This document shows, piece after piece, positions 8,259 to 18,185 of a stretch of 64,000 nucleotides of DNA (the stretch's first letter is position 1; every line of letters starts with the position of its first letter). Where the stretch lies: positions 1,107,501 to 1,171,500 of the forward strand of contig NZ_CP032694.1 of assembly GCF_003627755.1 (NCBI RefSeq). Direction: 5' to 3'. The notes below the pieces were generated by a model. That model worked only from the letters and a program-made list of their open reading frames with translations. It made no database searches and was not told the DNA's origin. The translations under genes were made by a program, and so were the position numbers. This DNA comes from Rhizobium jaguaris. GTDB lineage: Bacteria; Pseudomonadota; Alphaproteobacteria; Rhizobiales; Rhizobiaceae.

Positions 8259-10202
8259 ATGTTTGCGAAAAACCTTTCTTTGAATGGCAAACTCGCCATC
8301 ACCTTTGCCGCACTCATCGCTATTTTCGCCTGCGTTTCCGCCTTCGTCTACGCCAAGGAAGACGTATCCTCACAGGCCGCCGCCGAGCAGGTCAAGTCGC
8401 AGCAGCTCGTCAATCTGATCGACGATTCCCTGCAAGCCATGCTGGAGCAGGCCGTCAACCTGCGCGGTTTCCTGCTGCTGCGCAGCGACAGCACCTATGG
8501 CGATGTCGGCAACAATCGCGAGCGCATGCTGAAAAGCATCGCTGCCGCCAAGGCGGTTGCCGCCGATGAGCCGGACTTGCTCTCGGCAATCGACGGTATG
8601 CAGAGAGCAGCCGACCTCTATTTCCATCAGCTTGCCGAGCCGCAGATGAAGGCGCGCAAGGAAACCGAGATGCCGCTCGATCAGATCGTCAAGATCGGCC
8701 AGAACGAGACCAAGGGCCAGCTCGACGGTTTCCGTGAGGCGGCATCCAAGATCAAACATGCTGCCCGCGACAAGGCCGATGCCTTGGCCGCCACCCAGGA
8801 CGATGCCAATAGCGACCTGCGTCTGACACTGATTGCCGGCGGTATCATCGCCTCATTGGCCGCAGCCGTGCTTGCCTGGCTGCTCGCACGCACGATTGTC
8901 CGCCCGATCGTCGGCATGACTGCCGCCATGGCCCGCCTCGCCAGCGGCGAACACGACATCGACGTGCCGGCCATCGGCCGCGGCGACGAAGTCGGCCGGA
9001 TGGCCGATGCCGTCCTCGTCTTCAAGGATGCGGCGATCGAGAAGTTGCGTCTTTCCGGCGAGACCGAGCGCATGCGCGGCGACGCCGAGCGTCAGCGCCA
9101 AATGAGCGACGAGCAGAGGGCTCGCGAAGAGGGCGAAATCCGCTTCGCAATGGACGCATTGGCCAGCGGGCTTTCCGCCCTTGCCTCCGGCAATATCGCC
9201 GCGCGTCTCGACCGCGCCTTTGCACCGCAGTTCGACAATGTTCGCGCCGACTTCAACAATGCCGTCGAAAAGCTGGAGGCCGCCCTGCAGTCGGTCGGCC
9301 GCAACGCATCGGCGATCAATGCAGGCGCCGGCGAAATTCGCTCGGCCGCCGACGATCTTGCCCGCCGCACCGAGCAGCAGGCGGCCGCCGTCGAAGAGAC
9401 CGCAGCAGCCCTCGAACAGGTGACGACGACGGTTCGCGATTCGGCCAAACGCGCCGAAGATGTCGGCCATCTCGTCGAACGCGCCCGCCTCGGCGCCGAA
9501 AAGTCCGGCGAAGTGGTGCGTAACGCAGTCTCCGCCATGCAGCAAATCGAAAAGTCCTCGGGCGAGATCAGCAACATCATCAGCGTCATCGACGACATCG
9601 CCTTCCAGACCAACCTTCTGGCGCTGAACGCCGGCGTCGAAGCTGCCCGCGCCGGTGACGCGGGCAAAGGTTTCGCCGTCGTTGCCCAGGAGGTCCGAGA
9701 GCTGGCACAGCGTTCAGCCAACGCCGCCAAGGAGATCAAGGCGCTGATCACCACCTCGAGCGATCAGGTCAATACCGGCGTGTCGTTGGTCGGCGAGACC
9801 GGCAAGGCGCTGGAACTGATTGTTTCCGAAGTGCAGGAGATCAATCGCCACGTCGGCGCCATTGTCACCGCCACCCGTGAACAGTCGACGGGCCTGCAGG
9901 AAATCAACACCGCCGTCAACAATATGGACCAGGGCACACAGCAGAATGCCGCCATGGTCGAGGAACAGACGGCGGCCAGCCATGCGCTCGCCCGCGAGGC
10001 CGCTTCCCTCAACGACCTGCTGCGTCAATTCAAGCTGAGCGATGCACCGCAGGCGGCTCTCGCACGGCCGGCAATGGCAACGGCGCGTTCAAAGCCCGCC
10101 GCTTCTCCGGCACGGGCTCTGGGCCGCACGGTCGCCAAGGCCTTCGGCGGCGGCAAGGCAGCGGCTGCTGTGATCGCTCAGGACGAATGGGAAGAATTCT
10201 GA
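8259..10202 (+). CDS. Methyl-accepting chemotaxis protein with C-terminal xWxxF tether
   Basis: This 647-residue inner-membrane chemoreceptor has membrane helices at about residues 13-32 and 183-208 flanking a periplasmic helical sensor domain. A HAMP domain follows (about 209-262) with a further linker, then the cytoplasmic signalling domain. The hairpin tip is intact ([20 protein letters not shown]). The extreme C-terminus is EWEEF, which fits the xWxxF pentapeptide used to dock CheR/CheB in high-abundance receptors. The start has a strong site (AGGAGG). The ligand is unknown. It converges with the flavoprotein gene. Confidence 0.92.
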   Translation: MFAKNLSLNGKLAITFAALIAIFACVSAFVYAKEDVSSQAAAEQVKSQQLVNLIDDSLQAMLEQAVNLRGFLLLRSDSTYGDVGNNRERMLKSIAAAKAVAADEPDLLSAIDGMQRAADLYFHQLAEPQMKARKETEMPLDQIVKIGQNETKGQLDGFREAASKIKHAARDKADALAATQDDANSDLRLTLIAGGIIASLAAAVLAWLLARTIVRPIVGMTAAMARLASGEHDIDVPAIGRGDEVGRMADAVLVFKDAAIEKLRLSGETERMRGDAERQRQMSDEQRAREEGEIRFAMDALASGLSALASGNIAARLDRAFAPQFDNVRADFNNAVEKLEAALQSVGRNASAINAGAGEIRSAADDLARRTEQQAAAVEETAAALEQVTTTVRDSAKRAEDVGHLVERARLGAEKSGEVVRNAVSAMQQIEKSSGEISNIISVIDDIAFQTNLLALNAGVEAARAGDAGKGFAVVAQEVRELAQRSANAAKEIKALITTSSDQVNTGVSLVGETGKALELIVSEVQEINRHVGAIVTATREQSTGLQEINTAVNNMDQGTQQNAAMVEEQTAASHALAREAASLNDLLRQFKLSDAPQAALARPAMATARSKPAASPARALGRTVAKAFGGGKAAAAVIAQDEWEEF

Positions 10203-10210
10203 TGCGTCCT

Positions 10211-10235
10211 TGGCCCTCTCCCATGGGGAGGGCCA
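10211..10235. terminator. Bidirectional stem-loop between convergent genes
   Basis: TGGCCCTC pairs with GAGGGCCA around a C/G-rich centre, giving a near-perfect palindrome directly after the chemoreceptor stop and before the stop of the convergent flavoprotein gene. There is no strong T-run, so termination is inferred from structure and position. Confidence 0.5.
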
Positions 10236-10247
10236 TTGCACCGAGGT

Positions 10248-11039
10248 TTAGCCGTCAGTGCCGTTCAGGTGTAGCGCAAAGCCGGTCGCACCCGGATCGC
10301 CAAGCTCGGTGCGGAGCTGCATGCTGGGGATCAGGTAGTCACCGCCATTCTGCTGCCGATAGGGGATGGGCGGGGTGGTCTCGATCGTCCGCATCCGCTC
10401 GCGCAGGCGCTCCGTTGCCGATTGAAAGCCGGCCTCGTCGAAACGATCGACTCTGTAGACCACGAAGGGCGGAAGCACCTCGTAACCCGGATAATAAAGG
10501 ATGCCGTGATTGATCGGGAATAGCAGATCGTCGATCGGTCCGTTGATTCCACGCGGGGTATAATGCTCTTCCCAGCCTCCGGCTGTTACGATCAGCATTG
10601 CGCGCTTTCCAGCGAGAGTTCCCTCGCCGTAGCGATCACCCCATCGATTGTCGCTGTGTTCACCCACTCCATAGGCAAAGCCATAGGCGAATACCCGGTC
10701 GACCCAACCCTTGAGGATAGCCGGCATGGTGAACCACCAGAGGGGGAACTGCAGAATCAGCATATCGGCCCACAGCAGCTTTTCGATCTCGGCCTTGACA
10801 TCCTCCGTCAGCGCATTGGCTTCGAATGCCTTTTTGGAAGCTGCGCCCGGTATAAGCTGAGCATCCGGCGTCAGCCACGGAAAGTCGGCGCGATCGATCT
10901 CGGATTTCCAGCCGTTGGCATAAAGGTCCGACACGCGCACCTCATGGCCCTGGGACTCGAGCTCCTTGACTGCGACGTCGCGGAGCGCCCCGTTGAGCGA
11001 GCGCGGTTCGGGATGGGCATAGACAAGTAGAACTTTCAT
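10248..11039 (-). CDS. NAD(P)H quinone oxidoreductase-like flavoprotein (flavodoxin fold)
   Basis: The 263-residue protein begins MKVLLVYAHPEPRSLNGAL, the classic opening of the NQO/KefF/MdaB family. It continues with LILQFPLWWFTMPAILKGWVDRVFAYGFAYG, which lines the FMN and substrate site. Such enzymes reduce quinones or other electrophiles with two electrons from NAD(P)H. A LysR regulator lies on the other side of an inserted IS630 element and is divergent, so before the insertion the regulator and this gene would have shared a promoter region. The target and inducer are unknown. Confidence 0.85.
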   Translation of the reverse strand: MKVLLVYAHPEPRSLNGALRDVAVKELESQGHEVRVSDLYANGWKSEIDRADFPWLTPDAQLIPGAASKKAFEANALTEDVKAEIEKLLWADMLILQFPLWWFTMPAILKGWVDRVFAYGFAYGVGEHSDNRWGDRYGEGTLAGKRAMLIVTAGGWEEHYTPRGINGPIDDLLFPINHGILYYPGYEVLPPFVVYRVDRFDEAGFQSATERLRERMRTIETTPPIPYRQQNGGDYLIPSMQLRTELGDPGATGFALHLNGTDG

Positions 11040-11078
11040 GGGTCGTTAATCCTGGTTGGTAGGTCGACCCTCAAGCTA

Positions 11079-12253
11079 GTCAGCTGAATCGGAAATTCGT
11101 GTCATAAGCTGTTGTCGACCTTCTGACAGAAGCGTTTGACGGCGGCGAGAATGTCGTCTGCCGATTTGGTCCACCGATACGGCTTGGGATTTTCGTTGTG
11201 GCGCTCGATGAAGCTTTTGATGTCGGCTTCGAGTTGAGCTGTCGAAGTATGGACGCCACGATGTAATTGCTTGCGGGTTAATTCCGCAAACCAGCGTTCG
11301 ACTTGGTTGATCCATGAAGCCGAGGTTGGGGTGAAGTGCACGTGGTAGCGTGGCCGCCGCAGCAGCCAGTTCTTGATCGATGCAGTTTTGTGCGTTGCAT
11401 AGTTGTCCATCACGATATGCACGTCCAAATCGGGCGGCACATTCGCATCGATCTGCTTCAGGAAGTCGAGGAACTCGGTGGCCCGATGCCGCTTGTAGCA
11501 TTTGCCGATGACAAAGCCGGAGGCGACATCCAGAGCTGCAAACAACGTCGTTGTGCCGTGGCGAACATAAGAATGGGTACGCCGTTCAGGCACGCCAGGC
11601 ATCATCGGCAGGACTGGCTGCTCGCGATCGAGTGCCTGGATTTGGCTCTTCTCGTCCACACTGAGAACCAGCGCCCGATTGGGAGGCGACAGATAAAGAC
11701 CGACGATGTCGCGGACCTTATCGACGAACAGGGGATCGCTGGACAGCTTGAACGTCTCAGTGCGATGCGGCTGCAGGCCGAAGGCGTTCCATATCCGGCG
11801 GATCGTCGTGTGCGAAAAGCCGGCGGCTCCTGCCATCGAGCGGATCGACCAGTGGGTCGCATCGCTTGGCGTAGAACGCAGCGTGCGCTCGATCACAGCA
11901 GCAATCTGATCATCGTCGATCGTTCGGGGCCGGCCAGGGCGAACTTCGTCGAGCAGGCCATCGAGCCGATCTTTAAGAAAGCGCCGTCGCCATTTGCCAA
12001 CCGTATGTTCATGTACACCAAGTTCGCTCGCAACGGTCTTGCTCGCAATCCCGTCGGCGCAGCGAAGAATGATCCGGCACCGCTCAGACATGGAACGAGC
12101 AACGCGATGTTTACGAACCTGCCGCTCTAGATATTCCCGCTCCGCCTCGCTCAAAATCAGGGGTGCCGTCGGTCGGCCAGTCGCATTTGCCATTGCTCAA
12201 CCTCCCATGAAGAGGCCAAGCGTACAATGTAATGAACTTCTGTTCCAGGTGAC
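11079..12253. mobile_element. Complete IS630-family insertion sequence (about 1.18 kb)
   Basis: The element encodes one transposase and is bounded by imperfect terminal inverted repeats: GTCAGCTGAATCGG at the left and its counterpart GTCACCTGGAACAG (reverse complement) at the right. About 22 of 30 positions match, including the flanking CTA. TA dinucleotides flank both ends (11077-11078 and 12254-12255), as expected for TA target duplication by IS630/Tc1-type elements. It sits in the intergenic region between the divergent flavoprotein and LysR genes. Confidence 0.88.
11102..12193 (-). CDS. IS630-family DDE transposase
   Basis: The 363-residue transposase appears intact. The N-terminal part is a helix-turn-helix region (ASELGVHEHTVGKWRRRFL) followed by a second winged-helix-like segment. 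The catalytic core carries the D-D-E triad in SVDEKSQIQ, VMDNYATHKT and NQVERWF. The stop codon lies 23 bases inside the left end of the element. The full-length frame and intact triad suggest that it could still move. Confidence 0.92.
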   Translation of the reverse strand: MANATGRPTAPLILSEAEREYLERQVRKHRVARSMSERCRIILRCADGIASKTVASELGVHEHTVGKWRRRFLKDRLDGLLDEVRPGRPRTIDDDQIAAVIERTLRSTPSDATHWSIRSMAGAAGFSHTTIRRIWNAFGLQPHRTETFKLSSDPLFVDKVRDIVGLYLSPPNRALVLSVDEKSQIQALDREQPVLPMMPGVPERRTHSYVRHGTTTLFAALDVASGFVIGKCYKRHRATEFLDFLKQIDANVPPDLDVHIVMDNYATHKTASIKNWLLRRPRYHVHFTPTSASWINQVERWFAELTRKQLHRGVHTSTAQLEADIKSFIERHNENPKPYRWTKSADDILAAVKRFCQKVDNSL

Positions 12254-12310
12254 TAGATAGTGCAGGCATATTCCGCTACATGTAGGGAATGCATAAGATT
12301 ATGCCGAATA

Positions 12311-13243
12311 ATGGATAAGTCGGACGTCACCCTCGAGCGCATGCGCACCTTCGTTCGTGTTGCCGAACGCGGGAGCCTGTCGGCGGTTGCGCGCGAGCTC
12401 GGTGTCGGCCAGTCGACGGTCACGCGGCATTTGCGGGAGCTGGAGGAAGCCATCGGCGTGCCTCTGCTCAGCAGAACCACTCGGCGTGTGACAATGACCG
12501 ACGAGGGCAGCCGTTATTATGCCAACAGCATTCAGATCCTGCGCCTTGTCGAGCAGGCCGGCGATGAGGCGCGGGGCACACGCGGCGCGGTGGCCGGCAC
12601 GATCCGGATATCCTGCACGGCGGCTTTCGGGGTCTTGCATGTCAGCCGGCTGATCTTTGCGTTTCAGGACCTCTATCCCGACATCGGGGTCGACCTTAGC
12701 CTCACCGACGAGCGGGTCGACCTCGTGCGCGAGGGCGTCGATGTCGCACTGCGCCTAGGCCCGCTCACCGACAGTTCGATGAAACTGCGAGCACTTGGCT
12801 ACTCCCGGCGTTTGCTTGTCGCCGCACCGGATTATCTGGCGCAACGGGGGAGACCGGCTGGCCGGCAGGACCTTTCCGGCCATGAGGGCATCCGCATGTC
12901 GAACGTTGCCGGCAGCGATGTCCTGAGCTTGCGAGGGCCGGACGGCGAGCACCACGCTGTCCCATTCGCAGGACGGTTTCGGGTCGATCATGGCCTTGCC
13001 GCGCGCGAAGCCCTTGTTGCTGGGCGCGGCATCGCGCCCGCCCATCAATGGCTTGTCGATGATCTCCTGGCGGCCGGTCGGCTGGAGGCGATCCTGCCGG
13101 ACTATTCGCCGCCGCCCGTTCCGCTGAGCATGTTGATTGTCCCGGAGCGCGCGGGCATTGCACGGGTCCGGCTGCTGGTCGACTTTCTCGTCGGGCAGAT
13201 TGGCCTCATCCCGGGGATCGAAAAGCCGCGGCCGGAGCGCTAG
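12311..13243 (+). CDS. LysR-family transcriptional regulator
   Basis: The 310-residue regulator has an N-terminal winged helix-turn-helix (LERMRTFVRVAERGSLSAVARELGVGQSTVTRHLRELE written in part: RTFVRVAERGSLSAVAREL) and a C-terminal LysR substrate-binding domain of the CrgA/DsdC-like group (GTIRISCTAAFG). I started at the ATG giving MDKSDVTLERM. An in-frame start at 12260 would fall almost on the IS boundary and adds a cysteine-rich segment not typical of the family. Its natural target is probably the flavoprotein gene on the far side of the IS. Only about 55 bases now separate its start from the IS end. Confidence 0.88.
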   Translation: MDKSDVTLERMRTFVRVAERGSLSAVARELGVGQSTVTRHLRELEEAIGVPLLSRTTRRVTMTDEGSRYYANSIQILRLVEQAGDEARGTRGAVAGTIRISCTAAFGVLHVSRLIFAFQDLYPDIGVDLSLTDERVDLVREGVDVALRLGPLTDSSMKLRALGYSRRLLVAAPDYLAQRGRPAGRQDLSGHEGIRMSNVAGSDVLSLRGPDGEHHAVPFAGRFRVDHGLAAREALVAGRGIAPAHQWLVDDLLAAGRLEAILPDYSPPPVPLSMLIVPERAGIARVRLLVDFLVGQIGLIPGIEKPRPER

Positions 13244-13280
13244 CCGTGGCCAAACAGCATGTCCTTCAGCCGATTCGGCC

Positions 13281-15170
13281 TCATTGGAACCTCCGCCCGG
13301 CGACCTTTCGTTGCGGGGAAGGCGATACCATTGTCGCTGCGACCTGGCGCAATATGCTGGCTTGATCATCCGCGCCGCCGGTTTCGCCGCTCAGCTGGAA
13401 CTGGGCAATCAGCTCCTTCATGCGGCTTGCCTCCGCTGCCAAGGTGGCGCTTGCGGCATTGGTTTCTTCAACCATCGCTGCGTTCTGCTGGGTGACCTGA
13501 TCCATTTGATTGACCGCCGTATTCACCTCGGAAAGACCGGTCGATTGTTCCTTCGAAGAGGTGGCGATCGCGTCCATGTGCTGGTTGATCGTCACCACCA
13601 GCTCCTCGATCGTCTTGAGGACCTCACCGGTCTCGCGGACGAGCTTCACCCCGCTTTCGACCTCGATCGAGGAATTGCGGATCAAATCCTTGATCTGTTT
13701 TGCCGCCTGCGCCGAGCGTTGCGCCAGTTCGCGAACCTCCTGGGCGACGACTGCAAAACCCTTGCCCGCTTCGCCGGCGCGGGCTGCTTCGACGCCTGCG
13801 TTCAGGGCGAGAAGGTTGGTCTGGAAAGCAATCTCATCGATGACGCCGATGATGCTGGAAATCTGGTTGGATGATTGTTCGATCTTCTGCATTGCATCGA
13901 CGGCGTCCGCGACCACGCTGCCTGATTGTGCAGCACTTTCGTTGGCTTGAATGGCGACATGGCGGGCTTCATCGGCGCGCTTGGACGAGTTCGAGACGTT
14001 TACGGTGATCTGATCGAGCGCCGCTGCGGTTTCCTCAAGAGAGGCGGCCTGCTGTTCCGTACGCTTGGAAAGATCCTGTGCGCCCTGACTGATTTCCTGC
14101 GTCCCGCCGTCAATGGCATTGGCTGATTGAGCGACAGCGCCAAGGGTCTTCCCGAGCTGAGCGACGGCGGCGTTGAGATCATGCCGCAGCGATTCAAAAT
14201 CCGGTGCGAAAGGCTCGGAAAGCTGGAACGTCAGGTCGCCAGCGGCAAGGCGACGAAGGCCGGCGGCGAGGCCTGCAGTTGCTTCATTGAGGCGTTCTTG
14301 AGCGGCCGCTTCGGCCTCGGTGGTCAGGCGAACGCGGTCGGCTTCCGCCTTGGTGCGGTTGGCCTCCGCATCCGCTTCCAGCTGCTGGTTTGCGATGGCG
14401 GCCTGCCGGAATATTTCCACGGCGTTGGCCATTTCGCCGATTTCGTCTCTACGCTCCCTATCGGATATCTCCGATGCGGTGTCGCCGCCTGCCAGACCGC
14501 GCATCGCCTTGGTGATCCGGACGATCGGATTGGCGATTCCGGCAATCCCGAAATAGGACGCGCCGCAGACCAGCAGGGCGCTGATGCCGAGAATGGTGTA
14601 AATGAGCGTCAGAGTCCGCGAATATTCATCCTGGCCTTCGGCGATGCCGGCATCGGCGGCATCCTGGTTGAATTTCACCAGGATATCCACGTCGTCGGCC
14701 AGGGCGTCGGCGACCGGTCCCAGATCGTTGTCGAATGCATCGATCGCTTCCTTCGTCTTCCCGGCCTTTGTCAGCGCTATCACCTTCTGGCCCTCATTGA
14801 TGTATTTCGCCGAGGAGGCATCCATCTCATTGAACGCTTTGCGCTCGGTATCCGAATTGACCAGCTCCTGATAGGCAAGAACAGTCTTTCTGAGCTTGGC
14901 CTCGCGTTCCTTAATCTTCGCCTCCAGCGCGCCGATGTCGCCAGACGTCCTCCCCATGGCGAAATCGCTGTAGGAGCCACGAAGAGAGTAGCGGGCAAGC
15001 TGGATGTCCTTGGCCCTCGATATGCCCGGCTGGATGCTGGTCGCAAGACTTTCGGTATTCTCGTTGAACGTCTCAAGACCGTTCAGTGCGACGTAGCCGG
15101 TGACAGCAAAGAGGATCGCAAAAACGGCAAAAATGCCGGTCATAGCGGTCTTTATGTTGGGACGTTTCAT
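13281..15170 (-). CDS. Methyl-accepting chemotaxis protein
   Basis: This 629-residue chemoreceptor starts MKRPNIKTAMTG with a first membrane helix at about residues 9-31. A periplasmic four-helix-bundle sensor follows, then a second helix near 190-215 and a HAMP domain. The signalling domain has an intact tip ([20 protein letters not shown]). Unlike the first receptor in this window it ends GRRFQ and lacks the xWxxF tether, so it may depend on other receptors for adaptation. The start was set by a GAGG site seven bases upstream; an in-frame start at 15311 adds 47 residues that would precede the membrane helix. It converges with the LysR gene. Confidence 0.9.
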   Translation of the reverse strand: MKRPNIKTAMTGIFAVFAILFAVTGYVALNGLETFNENTESLATSIQPGISRAKDIQLARYSLRGSYSDFAMGRTSGDIGALEAKIKEREAKLRKTVLAYQELVNSDTERKAFNEMDASSAKYINEGQKVIALTKAGKTKEAIDAFDNDLGPVADALADDVDILVKFNQDAADAGIAEGQDEYSRTLTLIYTILGISALLVCGASYFGIAGIANPIVRITKAMRGLAGGDTASEISDRERRDEIGEMANAVEIFRQAAIANQQLEADAEANRTKAEADRVRLTTEAEAAAQERLNEATAGLAAGLRRLAAGDLTFQLSEPFAPDFESLRHDLNAAVAQLGKTLGAVAQSANAIDGGTQEISQGAQDLSKRTEQQAASLEETAAALDQITVNVSNSSKRADEARHVAIQANESAAQSGSVVADAVDAMQKIEQSSNQISSIIGVIDEIAFQTNLLALNAGVEAARAGEAGKGFAVVAQEVRELAQRSAQAAKQIKDLIRNSSIEVESGVKLVRETGEVLKTIEELVVTINQHMDAIATSSKEQSTGLSEVNTAVNQMDQVTQQNAAMVEETNAASATLAAEASRMKELIAQFQLSGETGGADDQASILRQVAATMVSPSPQRKVAGRRFQ

Positions 15171-15540
15171 CGAGAACCTCATGGGAAGGAGACGTCGCGC
15201 AGGGACGTTCATTTCAAATCTTGCAGGGGAAATTATTGGCGGCTTCATGCGGCCAAAAAGGACAGTCTGTGCCGCAGATCGGCAGCAGTTAACCCAAATC
15301 ATGATGTCCATTATTTAAATTAGGCTTAAAGCCTTCATATATGAAAGATGCATCATAAGCGCTGTACAATCGCCTTGGCTGCATCTCGTGCGTGCGTGGG
15401 GCGCAGTCCGATGCCGCATTCGGGTACCACCTTGCGGCTCCGATCCTCATGTAGGATACTCTAAATCTAGCCATGCAATAGCCGCCAAGGGCACTGCTAA
15501 GAAATTGCATGACTAGGCCAGACGGAATCTGGGAGGATTC
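15171..15540. other. Intergenic region between a chemoreceptor and an unknown gene
   Basis: The stretch must carry the promoters of two divergent genes. It includes an AT-rich patch around 15305-15345, but I found no clear sigma-70 or sigma-54 site and no RNA gene. Confidence 0.4.
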
Positions 15541-16023
15541 ATGGTCGAGATATTTTCGAAGCGCGACGGTCCGCGCCGGGAGGATGTGCAGGTCAAGCGG
15601 CTCATAGAGCAGAACCGGGGTGTCATCACCAAGCTTGCGGATCAACTGAGCAACGGACGCTACTCGGAACTGAGAAAACCGAGGCCGAAACCGCAAGCGG
15701 AAGGCCTGATCATTCATATCGGCGACAGCCATAAGCCCGAACCTCATCCCGAACCGAGAGTGAGAGTGACCGCCAACGGCCGTGTGGTCGCCGTGGACAT
15801 TGAATCGGGGCGGCAGCTAGCGCACTTCGGCGACATACGGGATCGAAAAGGCACAAAGGTCTTCATACTCGCAACCAGTGCGAACGGCTTCATCGCTCCC
15901 CTGGAGGATGACTTGGTCCGGCTGTTGGCGGATGTCGACGGCGTCGCGATCGGATCGTCCTACTCGAATACGGAGCTGGCCTCCGATATCGGCCAAAGGA
16001 TCGACATTCTTCCCGAGATGTGA
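15541..16023 (+). CDS. Hypothetical protein upstream of a sigma-54 activator
   Basis: The 160-residue soluble protein has no signal peptide or membrane segment. It has a charged N-terminal third, a proline- and histidine-rich linker (IGDSHKPEPHPEPRVRV), and a compact C-terminal half with alternating strand-like segments (VTANGRVVAVDIESG, TKVFILATSANGF). A good ribosome-binding site (GGGAGG) precedes the ATG. It is 46 bases upstream of the first sigma-54 activator gene, so the two may be transcribed together. I do not recognise a family. Confidence 0.6.
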   Translation: MVEIFSKRDGPRREDVQVKRLIEQNRGVITKLADQLSNGRYSELRKPRPKPQAEGLIIHIGDSHKPEPHPEPRVRVTANGRVVAVDIESGRQLAHFGDIRDRKGTKVFILATSANGFIAPLEDDLVRLLADVDGVAIGSSYSNTELASDIGQRIDILPEM

Positions 16024-16069
16024 CGGCGGCAGGCCGCGTTTTTCTCCAACTTGAGTGCGGGGTGCACGC

Positions 16070-18148
16070 ATGAAGCAAGGTTCGCATACGGCGGGAAGCC
16101 CGAACCCTTCTCGATCACCACATGTCGGCGAGCTGATGGCTGCCGATGCGGCGTTTCACTCGACTTACGATGAACTGATAACGATGCGGGCCTGGGAAAG
16201 CCTGCTGGAAGGACGGCTCGAACCGGCCCGTTCCTATCTGCCTGTCAGGTCGACGATCGGCGATTCCTGGTATCGCTGCGCGAATGGCGGCATCGATGCG
16301 CAGCGTAACGAAGCACCGCTGGAAACCGACAAGGATGTCGTGGAAGCGCTGGCCAGAGGCAGCTCCGAGTTGCTTGTAGCCGCCAAGCGTCCGTTTTCCG
16401 CCATCGGCAGGATGCTCAACGGCACCGGCGCGATGCTGGTTCTCGCCGACGGCGACGGTGTGCTGATCGATGTCATGGGCGACAAGAAGACCATCTACGA
16501 CGGAATGGACATTCATCTCGGTATAGGTGGCAAGTGGACTGAGGACGTTGTCGGCACCAACGGCATCGGCACGGCTCTCTGGACTGGCGAACCGGTCTTC
16601 GTTCACGCCGCCGAGCATTTCTGCGCCGGCATCAAGACCTGGACCTGTGCCGGTGCTCCGATCCGCGATCCCTTTGATGGCAAGGTGATCGGCGTCGTCG
16701 ACCTTTCCGGCCATCCCGACATTTTCCGGCCGCACAATATCGCGCTGGTGGCGGCCGCGGCCCGCGAAATCGAACGGGCGTTGTCGGACTCGCAGAATGA
16801 GGAACGCATCCGCCTGCTCGAAGCCTTCATCGCATCGGCAAGCCATCACCATTCCAGCGACGGCGTCATGATCATCGACCGACAGGGCCGCGCGGTCTAT
16901 AGCAACAATGTACCGATCACCGAGAAGAAGCGCTTTGGCGACACCCTGCAGGGTGGCGGTAGCTGTCGGCTGCCGGAGCTGACGAACTCCGGCTTTCTCG
17001 ACAACATCGCGAACGCCCTCCCGCGGGACATGCGATCCTGCCACGTCCGGCCGCTGGAGTTCGACGGACATGTCCGCGGCGCGGCGCTGGTCTTTCCGAA
17101 AACCCCAAGCAGCAAGACATCCCGGATCGGCGGCAGCGAGACGTCTCAGCGGTTGAAGGAAGCGCGCGCGCAGATCGTCGGCGAAAGCGACGTGCTTCTC
17201 GCCGCCATCGATGTCGCCTGCAGGGTCGCCGAGACGAAAGACGTGACCTCGCTGCTGATCGAAGGCGAGACCGGCGTGGGCAAGGAGCTTTTCGCCAGGC
17301 TCATCCATGCTGGCGGCGGGAATTCAGCGGCCAACCCCTTCATCGCGTTCAACTGCGGCGCGATCACCAAGGAACTGTTCGGCAGCGAGCTGTTTGGCCA
17401 TGTCAACGGTGCCTTCACAGGAGCATCCCGCGAGGGCAAGGCCGGTGTATTCGAGCGCGCCAACGGCGGTGTCCTCAGCCTGGATGAGATCGGCGAGATG
17501 CCTTTGGACATCCAGCCCTTCCTTTTGCGGGTGCTGGAGGAGCGCGTCGTCCACCGTCTGGGCGACAGCCAGGCGCGGCCGGTCGATGTCAGGCTCGTCG
17601 CCTCCACCAACCGGGACCTGAAGGCGGAGGTCGGCGCCGGCCGTTTCCGCAGAGACCTGTTCTATCGGATCAGCACCGTATCCATCCGCATTCCGGCACT
17701 GCGGGAACGCGGCGGCGACAGCCTGCTGCTGCTTGACCATTTCAACCGGCGGCTGGCGGCACGCAAGGAGATAGAGCCGTTGCATTTCTCGAACGAAGCC
17801 CTTGATGCGCTCCTCGCCTACCACTGGCCCGGCAACGTCCGCGAATTGCGCAATCTCGTGGAGCGCCTGCATCTGCTCACCCGAAACGGCTTCATCGATA
17901 TTGACGATCTGCCCGCCGATGTCACCGAACTGTCTGCCGATCCTCCTGCACTGCTGGAAACGCCGATCGCCAAAGCAGCAATGGACACCCCCGTTGTCAG
18001 TTTCGAAGAGGCAGAACGGCAGGCGATCAGGAACGCGCTCGCGGCCGAAGGTGGCAATCTTAGCAAGGTGGCGCAGCGGCTCGGCATATCGCGGCCGACG
18101 CTCTATAGGAAGCTCGAGCAGTTCGGCATTCGCCGCAGCTTCGTGTGA
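16070..18148 (+). CDS. Sigma-54-dependent activator, AcoR type (GAFTGA intact)
   Basis: The 692-residue enhancer-binding protein has an N-terminal sensory part with a GAF-like domain (about residues 115-245), then a AAA+ domain. Walker A is GETGVGKE near residue 400, the sigma-54 contact loop is GAFTGA near 446, and Walker B is LSLDEIGEM near 471. The C-terminal Fis-type helix-turn-helix includes NLSKVAQRLGISRPTLYRKL. This is the architecture of AcoR and of MimR-type activators of propane monooxygenase operons. It converges on the distal end of the monooxygenase operon. With a sigma-54 promoter at the other end of that operon, it is a strong candidate for its activator. An alternative start lies 15 bases upstream. 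Confidence 0.88.
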   Translation: MKQGSHTAGSPNPSRSPHVGELMAADAAFHSTYDELITMRAWESLLEGRLEPARSYLPVRSTIGDSWYRCANGGIDAQRNEAPLETDKDVVEALARGSSELLVAAKRPFSAIGRMLNGTGAMLVLADGDGVLIDVMGDKKTIYDGMDIHLGIGGKWTEDVVGTNGIGTALWTGEPVFVHAAEHFCAGIKTWTCAGAPIRDPFDGKVIGVVDLSGHPDIFRPHNIALVAAAAREIERALSDSQNEERIRLLEAFIASASHHHSSDGVMIIDRQGRAVYSNNVPITEKKRFGDTLQGGGSCRLPELTNSGFLDNIANALPRDMRSCHVRPLEFDGHVRGAALVFPKTPSSKTSRIGGSETSQRLKEARAQIVGESDVLLAAIDVACRVAETKDVTSLLIEGETGVGKELFARLIHAGGGNSAANPFIAFNCGAITKELFGSELFGHVNGAFTGASREGKAGVFERANGGVLSLDEIGEMPLDIQPFLLRVLEERVVHRLGDSQARPVDVRLVASTNRDLKAEVGAGRFRRDLFYRISTVSIRIPALRERGGDSLLLLDHFNRRLAARKEIEPLHFSNEALDALLAYHWPGNVRELRNLVERLHLLTRNGFIDIDDLPADVTELSADPPALLETPIAKAAMDTPVVSFEEAERQAIRNALAAEGGNLSKVAQRLGISRPTLYRKLEQFGIRRSFV

Positions 18149-18185
18149 CTGCCCACGAAAAAGTCCCATCCAACATCGGACGTGC

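Noticed and set aside
16115..17308. A 397-codon minus-strand open frame
   Set aside because: It is antisense to the first sigma-54 activator gene and its translation has no domain character.
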